Below are positions 46,927-57,233 of a stretch of 64,000 nucleotides of DNA, piece after piece. Numbering within the stretch: the first letter of the stretch is position 1; the number at the start of each line of letters is the position of its first letter. The position numbers and the translations under genes were made by a program. This DNA is from Amoebophrya sp. A120 (Eukaryota; Sar; Dinophyceae; Syndiniales; Amoebophryaceae), in assembly GCA_905178155.1 (NCBI GenBank), contig CAJINV010000002.1:11235723-11299722 (forward strand), in the 5' to 3' direction. A model generated the notes under the pieces. That model saw nothing but the letters and a program-made list of their open reading frames with translations. It was not told the DNA's origin and did not search any database.

Positions 46927-48390
46927 CGTGAAGGGGCCCTGCGTGGGGATGAGCAAGGTGTTACTTCTTGCAGCTACCCAATGAGGTGGAGGGGGACGAG
47001 AAGGACGTCGCTATGCAAGCCACTGTGTTGACTCTCCTTTCGTGTAGTTCCGATGTAGACCATGAGGATGAAAAAGAGCGGAAGGAGCCGTACCCATTTC
47101 CGGTGTCTTCCTTGGTCTCGCACTCGGGCGGACCGAAGACAAAAAGTTTTTCTATTCTTGTGTTGACGATCCTTGTAGTCGTTCGAATAGAATTTGCATC
47201 ACTCTAATGCACGAGAAGCAGAACCGTTATTTCGCAATTGCTCATTACGCTTCTTTCGCAAACCGGTTCCAAATGAGGGGGTTCTTCGAGAAACGAAGAA
47301 GTCATGATCATCATGCAAGAAGTAATTATGACCAACTGTGTGTACTACTTCACATACACATTCAAGTGACCTCCTCCACATAATACGCACCGTAGTGGCA
47401 CGGGGGTAATCGTACTTCAGCTGCGCGGAAGGCAGTTCTGTTGTCGCACCCCATCGCACTCTCCTCGCAATGGTGAAGACCGCATATCGCTTTTGTTTTG
47501 ACTGCTTATGCTTTCATTTTAGTTCAGCCCTGAGATCACGATCGGGACATCTAACTGCGTCTTCGAAAGAAAAAACGAAGACTGATGGCCAACCCGTTAC
47601 CTGTTTGCTCGCCTGGCGATTGTCAAGCTGTTTGCTTTGCCCCCGTCGCTCCAGTTTATAATTGCCGGGCGATCTCGCTCGGACGCATCAAAACTGTGCT
47701 TTCACCCGAATACCCGGGCAGCGCAAGAAATCAAAAATACTCACACGAGTCACCCGGAACCTTGCGCCAACGCGAATACTGACACTGCAATGCAGAATCT
47801 AAAAAATGGAAGTCTAGACAGACACTGGCGTAACCGGAGCGACCTGGTACTATTTATACAGAGTGTTAATGTCTTTGCAGCATTTTCTTCATTGTACAGT
47901 TTTTTTCGTGCAGTTGGATGCAGCGATTTTTATTTCCTTTTTGCATTGTATGTAATCAATATAATGCTGCGTGCTTACTTCATTATCATCATTTATGGCT
48001 GTAATTTGCACAGATTCTTTGAAATAAGATCGCGATGCTATCCCCAACCCTCGTTTTCAAAAAAATCAACCAGGCCCCGCTGTTTCTTCCTATTCTTGGA
48101 ATGTTATTCGAAACGCGGGCGACTCTACATTTTGTCTTTATCTGAATCGAAATATTGAACCTTACCTCCCATTTTCTCACACATAATGAGAAACAGCCGA
48201 CACATAGAGAAGCCAACATAAAGTAAAATTTATAAGTAAATGCGTGCTATCTTCATCAATAGCGAAGTTTACGACTAAGATTGCGTTAGTAACTATAGCG
48301 AAGTTTACGCCTAAGATGCTCGAAGATTACGATGCAACTCGTACCGGTGCCATCGTATCCTGTCGCTGTGGTGCGCCGTACCTTGTGCAA
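46927..48390. other. Intergenic, X3/Y spacer
   Basis: A minus ORF at 47199-47459 begins with ATG but has no recognisable feature or splice support. A 22-bp direct repeat (TAGCGAAGTTTACG core) lies at 48260-48281 and 48296-48317. Nothing else seen. Confidence 0.5.
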
Positions 48391-51300
48391 CTATCGTGTT
48401 GCGACTTCACAATTGACCACGTCGATCACTTGTAGGAGCGGAAGCTTGGGCCGCCTCTCGTCTTCCGCTTCCTGGGTTTTGAAATCGATCACCTGCGTGG
48501 CATTGTATACCGACACGCCGGCGTTCTGCCTTTTGCCCCTGGTGCACCGGGAAGTGGCCTTCACGCACGCCGAACAGAAGTACCCGACGGTGCAATGCCG
48601 CACCTCCACATCAGAAAGCTCTTCCTTGCAGGCGAGGAAATTATGTGTGACCTGGACTCATCGAGTGCAAATTACATCATGACCGGGTGGTCGTCTGCCA
48701 ATAGAGTGCACAACGTTATGGTGCAGCGTCTACACCACCACGGGCTCAATAATTGTGTATCTCGTCTTCACTGGACGACGATGACGTTGACGATGATGAC
48801 GATCAATACTTATGAAGTTGCGCAGTGCAAGTTTTTAAAATACTTACGCTTTTTTGTGTACAGCTGTGTCACAGGTCCGAACCCTTTTCACTATTCCGAG
48901 GGAGGGTTCGGTCAACATTTTCAAAAAACCAAAGGAAACCAATACGTATTCGAATTCGTCGCTACTACAGCTATTTATTTTTATTTTCATCCTGCATGAC
49001 GAGGAAGTGAGTGCCCCCGCACCCGGTCCATGTGAAGGTTTTTTGCCTTCGTTCTCGTGCACAGCAGCAGCACCCGGAGATGTTTACAATTTTCACTTCG
49101 TATGTCACTTGCGTCGATATTGTACGGAGACGGAAACCCCGACGCGCCCAACCCAACGCCCTTCTTGTACACGAGGACCCCGCGCGTGCGGTTCACCCCA
49201 ACGGTCACTTGGTCACAGATCCACTGGACATCTGCAAAAGAAAACGGCGCGCGGTTTTGTAGGCCCTCGAGCTCCGTGCCGTTCGCTTCCACGTATTTCG
49301 TTTTGAACGTCACCGCGTCGCCCGCTGTGCAATTCCTGGTCTTGGTGCGCACGTACGGAATTACGGCAGCCCGGCAGGGGCGCGTCATCTGCACGTAGTC
49401 GGCTGTAGTGACTGACTCCCACGCCGTATCCAAGAAAAAAACGCTGTTAGTGTAAATTGGTGATGCGCAACATGCAAAGTGATTGCGTCTGTCATGCTTG
49501 GCATGCATTGTAGGTCCCATTACAGGGCGTTTTCGCATACTATCTGCGCATGACAGGTTTTTGCTGTCATGCCACACAGATTTGTGATGCTGTTCCTCCA
49601 AAAGAGTTACACCTACAGCGTTTTTTTCTTGGATACGCCGAATCTCCGGATGCGGGGTGCTCCGACTTCAGCTCGCAGGTAATGCCAGTGCTGTTGTACT
49701 TCTGAAACACGAATCCAGTGCACGCCATGCTCCGTGCGCACAATTCCCGGCATTCTTCGAATGTCTTGCTCTCCGCGACGTCTTCAAGCGTGTTTCCTGT
49801 CAGCTGCTTGTTGCCTTCTCGTATCAAATGTAAAATCTGTATCTGAAACTGAATATTTGATGTCGCGCTCTGGAAAGTAACATCAACATCAAGCGCGGGC
49901 GCTTCATTTGCAATGCACATCTTGGTTGTGTTACGTAAATTAGCAGACGTATCACAAATTCAGACTCAGACATCGACATGCACTGCAATGCATATCTCGT
50001 GCGCAGAGTCCATTGATGTTGTTCGCGGGGTAGTAGGACTGGGGGAATCCCTATCCAAGAAAAAAATGCGTATAGACTAGTGGAAAAATAACCTGCTGCA
50101 ATGCAGAACATACAACCGACACACAGCCATTGCGCTGATGTTAGTGAAATACTTTTAGGTGGTCAAGTCATCACGAGCGATCATGACTAACTTTACGCAG
50201 GCACCGCTGGTCCTGGTGCTGGTAGTGATAAAAGTAAATGAGGAGCGCAAGATCTCGCTCCTCCATGGACAAAAAGTCGCCAGATGACTAGTCTTTCTCG
50301 TGTTAGTGCGCAGGCTTCGGAAGTTCTTGTTTTCTGTCATGCGCAAGGAGGATTGCCGCAGAGATGTTCACCTCTAAAGAAGGAGACAATACGCTTCTTT
50401 CCCGGGATAATTTCGCAAATCGGCAGGCTCGTGTCATTCTGGTGTAGTCCGTCTGCGCCAACGCTACCCTAGTCCCATAATCGTGCACCGCTTTCACCAC
50501 ACAATTGTCTTCCGTGTCTGCCAGACCGTTCACAAATGAAAAGCCCTCGCAAGTACCCTCTGCCGCGCACCACGCTAGGCATTCGTCGTACGTTTTATGT
50601 CCCGGCACCCGGTCGTCTGGGCCTCCGGCGCCTGGGTTGCCGTCCAGAGCATTGCCTGGGTGGTCATGGTCAACGTCCTTCCCGCAGGCATCGTTGATAT
50701 CAATCGGCGGGTAGTACTGCAAAGGCGCCTTTGCGGCTCGACAATCGTCCGTCATGACCGTGTAGTCGGTCCCGTCGTCGTCGCTTACGTCGGTTTCGTT
50801 GTGTTGACCTTTCGCCGCGCAATTGTCTTCTTTGTAGTTTTGTTCTTGTCGCACGTGGACAAATCCCGTGCAATTTATTCCGGTGCAGGACCTTACCGCC
50901 AGCGTATCAAAATACGGATTATTTGTACTTTATATTTACTTTCGTTTTCACCAAAAAAAAAACCGCAACCGGTCGAGTGTAAACAACAAAACTCTCCGCC
51001 CGCCCGGCGCCTTGGGAGGGGTAGGCACAAAATGCCTTGCTTTCATATGTGTAAATGTTGATACCAACAGTTGTATAGATACCTAGCGTATCAGAGCAGA
51101 TATTTTCATTATCTTTCACAAATTCAGCCGATAATCCTCCTCCGGTAGGCTGTTTTCACAGGGACCGTCCGGGCGGTTGGCTGGACCCTAGCTGCAACAC
51201 TACATTTTCATGTTGAATCATAAATGACCACGAGCACGACTGGTTTTTCATATTATAGCTGGCTAGTCTTTGGTCCTGGAGAGACTACAGCACATGATAC

Positions 51301-54300
51301 CTCCGACAGTCATCTATTATAATTAACTAGCTTCTACCAATGAAGGTCGGCCCGGCGGCGTTCGCGGGAAGTGGTGATCATTTCTGGAAAACAAGTGCAT
51401 ATCTCACGGTACTAGTGGTAAGGTGCTGCATCTCAATACAGTCGGAATTTTTCGCACACCAATCAAGACACTCATCGTATGTTAGGCGACCCTTGACGCG
51501 GCCGCCTGTACCCCCTGCAATGAGATCCTTGCCGTTGAGAGTCTTGCGGAGCTGCTTTTCGCATACGTCGTCAATGTCCTGGTGTAGTGCGGACCGACAC
51601 TCGTCGGTCATCTGCACGTACGTCTGCCCCTGCTGGTCCACTACGTCAAGATCGTCGTGGGATGTCTTTATTACACAGTTGTCCGCGGTTGAAGCAGCTC
51701 CACCATCGTGCACAACTCCTATCCAACTCAAAAATTGATTTACCGGACATCAGCCCATAGATAGACATACCAATGCAGACGCTCTTGCAGCGTAGATGAA
51801 CTCGTGGCGCCTTCAACAAAGAAAGCAAATCCATGAGAGAGCCTGTAAAACTCTTGGCGCAGGGCCGCTAGTACTCAACATTGATGTTCTTTCACAAAAT
51901 ACAAGCCTCCTCCGTTTATTCGCGATCCGAAGGATTTTTCTGTGCATGTCTGAAACTGAAGTTCAATTATATGATTTTTTTACTATCCAGATCTGTCGCT
52001 TGTTATTTCTACACTTTGACTTTCTTGATATGAAGGAAACCACCAAAGAAATTTATTTTCTCTGGCGGCTACAGAGCGAGCGTATCCCCGATGATATGCG
52101 GCAAATCTACAGTATTTCTATTTGCCTTGCATAAAACCCGTGCAGTCACTCGATCTGCGGCACCAATCCCGGCACTCCTCAAAGGTGAGATGACCCGGCA
52201 CGAGTCCTGAGGCGAGATCTGCCGCGTTGTGACCATTGAGATTCTTATTTTCCTTCCGTTCGCAGACATGCTATTCCATGGAAAGTCGCTGTCGTCCAAC
52301 CGTACTGCTACCACACCTCCAGCTGCTTCCCCATTTTGTTAGGCGAAAGTCAAAGTGGCTGGTGCCACTGCTTCGGCAAAAGAAATTTGCATTGTTGCTC
52401 CACTACGGCGCGGAGCCTGACATTGTCTTGAAAAGGCAACCCATGGCCATGGATAGCAAGAAGTACAAGTGTGCAACAATGCTCCGCCTGCCGCTGCTGG
52501 TGCTGATCATGCATACGCATTTCCAGTGATTTGTTACTTTGACGAGAACTTGAAATGTGCAGCTGCGGCTGCCTTGCCAGTAGGCTACATGATTCCACGA
52601 GCGATGATCGGGCCTTCCTCGCTCGGGGATGTGAGCAACTTTCGCAACGTCTTGCCAGAAGATGCTAGAGGGTCCTACTTCAAAATCAAAAAGAAAACAA
52701 CAACTGGAAATATTGAATCGGTAGTTTGATGTGGAGCAGAATGGACTAGGATATCACGCAAAAAAGTGTTAGCGGTAGCGAAACTTTTCATCTCCTATGT
52801 ACGGCATACGTGCAGAGGCGGTTGGGATTCGTATCGCACGGAACGCACGTTGTTTGCGACTTTTTGTAGTTTGTTTGCAGGAGCCCGCCGTCGATGCACC
52901 AATCTCACTAACGATACACACTTTCTTGACCGATATACAACGCCCACTTTCCAATATTATACATCGTCGACGCTGAGTGAAGTTACCGCTGCGTGTAGCC
53001 CGGTCCTTGTGATTTTCTTTGAGAACATTCCCGAGGATAGCGAGGTCGTCGTCCCTGCTGTTGCTTTGTCCTGTCCTTGTCCTCCGCTCTTCGTCCTTTT
53101 GGAATGAGACAAAGCTGCTCCCGAGGTCGTTCCCGTTGCTTGAGGCTCGCCCGCTCCGTCCTGAAGAGGCACAGGAGCGGCAGAGCCAGCCATCTCCTTC
53201 GCCTTGGCGTCTTGAAGATTGCCAGACTGCACCACATTGAATTTCAGCTTGTTTCCGTTTGGATTCGCTGTCACGCCGAAGCTCATCGCGGTCCCGGAAG
53301 TACTTGACGAAACGGCGAAATCCATTCGTTTCGCGGCAGCCTCCATCACGTTCACCGTCATTCTTTTCGCAGTGGCAGCAAGCTTCTTTTGCTTCTCTTT
53401 CTCGCTTGCAACCCGTTTTCGCAGCAATTCCGCGGCAACATCACTGGGGCTCTTGATCAGTTGCGCAGGTTGTCGATGCTTTTGGCCAACATCGGCTTCC
53501 ATTGTTCCATGTTTGTTGGTTGCCTCCCTTACCCTTGCATTGGCCTCCGTGCTTGGTTGCAGTCCGGCCTCCGGTTGCTTCGACCGAAGCAGTTTAGCCT
53601 GCTCCTGCGTCTTCAGCTCCTTCAGCATGGCAATCCTTTCCTGCGAAGTCTCGCCCACGATCTGGCGCGACGCCCCTCCTGGGGTACTCTTGTGTTCGCC
53701 GCTCCCGAAAATGGTTTCGGTGGCGGCCTCAGCTACAGGTTCGCCCTCGCGTGTGGTTCTCCGGATCATTTGCGTCGGCCCGATCACGGTACTCGGACCT
53801 GCGTTCGACTGCGACTTCGTTGTATGCAATACAAATACTGTGTCTCTGTTGTGGCACACACACGGTCTGGACAGAGATTCATCTCATTCATCAGTTAGTC
53901 ACTCGATACAGGCTTTACGGACTGCAATGGAGTGATAAGCGCTCACTACAAGAAAGTAGTGGCCAACAAGAAAACCGCGGCAGCGTGAACGTTCGTGTTC
54001 GTCGTCATGCAACAACAAGGGCCCTGCATAGTGTTACTCAGACTTTCAATTCTGGTAAATACGATTGGGAACAAAAAGTTTCTGATGCTTGGTTGGCCTA
54101 GAGGCTGTGTGAAGAAGATAGAGCGTTGACATTCCCGCAGTCGATCTCGATTCTAGATTCTTCAGCATCACAGATATGCAGATGAGGACCGTGGCCACCT
54201 GAGCAAGACATGCATACTAAAATAATAGAAGGCATTTGTGTATCATACGTTTCCTCTTCTTGGTCTACAGTCTCTTCTTCCGGTACTTCATCCTGCTGCA

Positions 54301-55171
54301 CTTGAATTGTGTGGCTTGGAACGACATTTGTGATCACTTCGGTGCCTTCGCTCTTCATCTTCTTGAATGCCTTGTTTTCGACTGCTCGTGCAGGCGTAGC
54401 AACTTCTTGCATATTTTCCTCTCTGTTCATGCCGCCACTTGAAGGCGCTGCTGCTGCCTTATTCCTTTTGTCATTTGATGCATGAGCAGCAAGCTGCGCC
54501 ACGGCTTTTCCTTTTTCGCTCTCGTAATCTTGTGCGCGTTTTTTCGCGAGGCTCTCTCTGCTGTAGTTCGGGTGTCCAGCGGGTCTTTGTCGGGCAGAGG
54601 CACTTGTCGGCTGCACCTCCTCGAAGGCTGATGCGCTTTCATTTTCCGCTTCCCTGGATGCCGCAACCTCGCTGTTTCTTCTGGTCGCGGTTTCTGTGTC
54701 GGCTTCGCTCGACGTGGCCTGCCCACCAATAGTATTTTCCGTGGTGGACTTCTTTGTCTTTCCTGTGTCGAGCCTTCCTTGCTCAACAATCAGGGTCATA
54801 AATTTCTGGGTTTTGACTCCGCTCCCGCCGATACCACTACTTCCTTGCGAGACTATCTGCGCCGTCCCCTCGTTTCGCGGTAGAGCCCGGCTGTGCTGGT
54901 AGGCCGCGGCAAAAAAGCCATGACCGACGGTGAGGGAATGAAGGGCGGGATGAAAACACCAACTCCAGCAGTATGCGGAAATCAAGCACAGAAAAAATCG
55001 TCCCGGAGCAATCTGCTCAGAGGGGCCAAGTGTGACCCGTTTTCTTTTCCAGCTCGGTGCGGCGCTGAGTGCTGGTGAACCATCACCATCGTCTACACTG
55101 CACGATCGTGGTCGCTTCGCCGTCAAAATAGGCGGAAAAGCTAAATTACAATCGGCGGGTGATTGCAGCAT
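48391..55171 (-). CDS. Gene Y: four PAN/Apple-like repeats plus WIC-CTVG module
   Basis: Nine exons: 54248-55171, 52962-53822, 52134-52271, 51439-51719, 50410-50875, 49995-50051, 49636-49821, 49120-49426, 48391-48641. Each exon frame was checked across its junction; the total is about 1,144 codons. The ATG at 55171 precedes a hydrophobic segment near residue 57 (F-F-L-C-L-I-S-A-Y-C-W-S-W-C-F), likely a signal anchor. Residues ~80-590 are low complexity (Lys/Glu/Ala). About 594-980 hold four tandem units of pattern C...(T/K)-(Y/F)-(D/E)-E-C-x3-C-x6-C-x-G-F ... C-x-x-K ... Y-x-x-M-T-x-x-C, typical of PAN/Apple domains (extracellular binding modules). Then S-F-A-D-V-Q-W-I-C-D-Q (~1020) and H-C-T-V-G-Y-F-C-S-A-C (~1075). 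All eight introns are introners. Likely a surface or secreted receptor-like protein. Confidence 0.82.
48642..49119. mobile_element. Probable introner in gene Y (478 bp)
   Basis: Tips TATGTGTGACCTGG and TATCGACGCAAGTG are weakly alike and the flanks (GAAAT/TTGTA) do not match. Frame needs element plus one or four bases removed, giving P-Y-N-F-L-A-C-K-E as in the paralogues. Confidence 0.5.
49427..49635. mobile_element. Introner in gene Y (209 bp), TATCCAAGAAAAA family
   Basis: Near-perfect TIRs (TATCCAAGAAAAAAACGCTG both ends). Target duplication CGCCG is perfect. Excision gives G-D-S-A-W-E-S-V inside a PAN unit. Interior repeats TGTCATGC, as in the gene W element. Confidence 0.96.
49822..49994. 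mobile_element. Introner in gene Y (173 bp), TATCAAATG family
   Basis: Tips TATCAAATGTAAAATCTG and TATGCATTGCAGTGC; both arms then carry CTGA..CTGAAT. Target duplication TCTCG is perfect. Excision gives L-C-A-R-E-G-N-K-Q-L. Confidence 0.9.
50052..50409. mobile_element. Introner in gene Y (358 bp), TATCCAAGAAAAA family
   Basis: Tips TATCCAAGAAAAAAATGCG and TATCCCGGGAAAGAAGCG. Flanks ATCCC/ATTTC (three of five). Excision gives C-R-F-A-K-F-P-Q-S-Y-Y-P, parallel to C-R-A-A-K-A-P-L-Q-Y-Y-P in the neighbouring PAN unit. Confidence 0.85.
50876..51438. mobile_element. Introner in gene Y (563 bp)
   Basis: TIRs of about 27 bases (TATTCCGGTGCAGGACC / TATTGAGATGCAGCACC, then TTACC). Flanks CAATT/CAGTC (three of five). 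Excision gives K-N-S-D-C-T-G-F-V-H-V, restoring a PAN cysteine. Confidence 0.87.
51720..52133. mobile_element. Introner in gene Y (414 bp)
   Basis: Tips TATCCAACTCAAAAATTG and TATGCAAGGCAAATAG. Flanks ACTCC/AAACC (three of five). Excision gives D-C-T-G-F-V-H-D-G-G, the same position class as the 50876 insertion in the next PAN unit. Confidence 0.78.
52272..52961. mobile_element. Introner in gene Y (690 bp)
   Basis: Tips TATTCCATGGAAAGTCG and TATAATATTGGAAAGTGG. Flanks CATGC/CATCG (three of five). Excision gives S-V-D-D-V-C-E-R-K-E, matching D-I-D-D-V-C-E-K-Q-L in the next unit. Confidence 0.8.
53823..54247. mobile_element. Introner in gene Y (425 bp)
   Basis: Tips TATGCAATACAAATACTG and TATGATACACAAATGCC. 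Flanks CGTTG/CGTTT match at four of five. Excision gives E-E-E-T-K-S-Q-S-N in frame. Confidence 0.88.
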
Positions 55172-55445
55172 CGTCGTTTACCCAAACGGAAGGTCGTTCT
55201 CGTTTCTGTTTTCGCAGCCTTCGCATGGCAGTTGCAGCTGCTGTGCTTGCCAGCAGGCCATCACGGTAGGAAAGGGAAATGCGTCCTGTTCCTCACATAT
55301 TTATTCTCCCGTCAACTAAAGGTCGGACTCTCTACTGGCGAGATGATGAGTGTGGATACACCTGGCCCTTGACTGGTCCGCCGTGCCTGGGGCGACCGGG
55401 GGTCCACGGCAAACGCGGAACAGAGTCAATGGAGCTACTTAAGTG

Positions 55446-56373
55446 CTAGTACAGCGCACGTCGAGAGTCTGTGTATTTTTCACCTGTATTTCTCTGGTTG
55501 CTTCGTCTGCGACCTTAATGGCCAGAAATAATTGGAACTACTTCTACTTTCTTTTTGCACTCGACATGATCGATGTACTCACGACCCGGCGCGTGAGTCC
55601 GCGAAAATGCAGGGACTACAGCACCTAAAGCTGGGCCTGGATCTTCATCTCGCTCAATTTGTGGCATTTCTATGGACGCGTCGTAGAGCGAAGCGGTCGG
55701 ACAAGTTCATCTACCGTCAGTATTTACCTTGGCGTGTCCCGCTGCGAGAAAGTAGTTCAAACAAGTCAGCAGGTAAAAACTTGCACTGATCCAGGTGTTC
55801 CTGCTGAGCTATCATTTTGCACAGCCTGACATTTTGAGAGGTGTCGGTGCGCAATGCGTTTCCCTCATTCCCGATCGCTCGCTCCGCGTCTACAACAACA
55901 CTACGAATTGATCGACGGTAGCTTCTAGGTAGCTGTGATATGTTGACGAGTGGGGCAACGAATTTTTACTTACCGCGAAGAGCGCCCGCCCCGCCTGTCA
56001 CTCGTTCAACAGGGTGGAGCTCGGTCGATATGCTTTCGCCCGTTGAAACTTTCGCATTCCCTGTGAAATAATGCTGATGCACGGGGTCGCCTCTGCGCGG
56101 TTCGTTTCTAAGCCCACGGCAGATTATGCAAGACCCAGCACGCCCCCGACTAACAGTAAGAGTCAACATACGATTTGAGTTGTCCTCAGAAGCTGAAACA
56201 CTGGTGTTAATACTCACATACATACAAATCATAAACTGAGACAGATTCTGAACAGTGAACGTGTTCGTGCGGGTGCGTCTACGATTTACTGAGCATCTCT
56301 CTCTGTCTCTGTCTCTCGATACCGAAAATTGTTGCGCGACAATACTAGCACACGAACAAACGGAGCTGAACAC
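55446..56373 (-). CDS. Gene U: small spliced gene with GT-AG introns (3' part)
   Basis: Two internal exons fit in phase: 55728-55825 (98 bases; L-C-K-M-I-A-Q-Q-E-H-L-D-Q-C ... L-F-E-L-L-S-R-S-G-T-R-Q) and 55583-55669 (87 bases; M-P-Q-I-E-R-D-E-D-P-G-P-A). Acceptors CAG and TAG, donors GTAAAT and GTGAGT. A terminal exon ends S-R-R-A-L-Y and TAG at 55446. An upstream ORF (~55975-56373) ending at a strong GTAAGT donor may be the preceding exon, but its phase does not obviously match. No family recognised. It lies 275 bases upstream of gene Y. Unlike its neighbours it shows no introner. Confidence 0.5.
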
Positions 56374-57233
56374 GGACTAGATCAAGTCTACGTATGCATA
56401 GCAGTTTCATTGCCATGAATACGGTGACCAAGCGGACGCAACTCCACAACTGTCATGTTTTCGTTTTCCTGGTTTAGGATTTTTATATTTCCATGTTGTG
56501 CGTTTTATTCGTTTCGCAGGATTACATTTTTTCTCGTGCTAGAGATACAGATACTTCGTCTGAAGATTATGATGATCATCATCGATGCTGTAGTTAGAAA
56601 TTACAGCTATATCTATGGTCCATTTGATGGACATATCGCCAAGAGGGGATTTGGTTTTGAAAAAAATGTTGCTGATACTGGCTGCTGAAGGAGTTGATGA
56701 ATTGATTCGACATCTTGCTATACTGCATCTCTATGACACTTCGAGTTGACGAAATCAATATCTTTTTGTGAGTTGTAGTGCCAACACGTAGAAGAAGGGG
56801 TGGAGCAGACCAGACGTGTTCTGGTGGTCGCTGGCAGATCAATCAGTTGACTTGTTTCTTTTCGTATCGGACTCCGCTGAGAAGACGAAGCTCGTCGTAC
56901 GCTTGTCGTAAGTACCTCCGTTATATTTCAATATTTTTCATGGCTTCGTTTGCTTCCTTGTACAATCAGACAGCAATCAAACTTTCATGCAGAAAGTTGT
57001 TTTGGGCACAGGTCGATCAACATATAATACGATGAGCTGTTTTTCTGCAATACAGAATCGCTCTTGGCGTTTGTTTGAATTTCTCCCTTCAAGGTGGAGA
57101 GTAGACGTAGACGCAAAGCACAAGAACTGTCCGCTACAGACTGACATCGTAATTAAATTGGTAACCGTGAATAAATTCTTTCTGCTGACAACCGCATCGC
57201 GGATAGTGATGGTTAGTACCAGTGTAGTGCCAT
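56374..57233. other. Intergenic, no gene recognised
   Basis: AT-rich; short frames only. Confidence 0.5.

Noticed and set aside
52469-52729. 86-codon plus frame within gene Y
   Set aside because: It lies wholly inside the 52272 introner, has no domain, and flanking exons are continuous without it.
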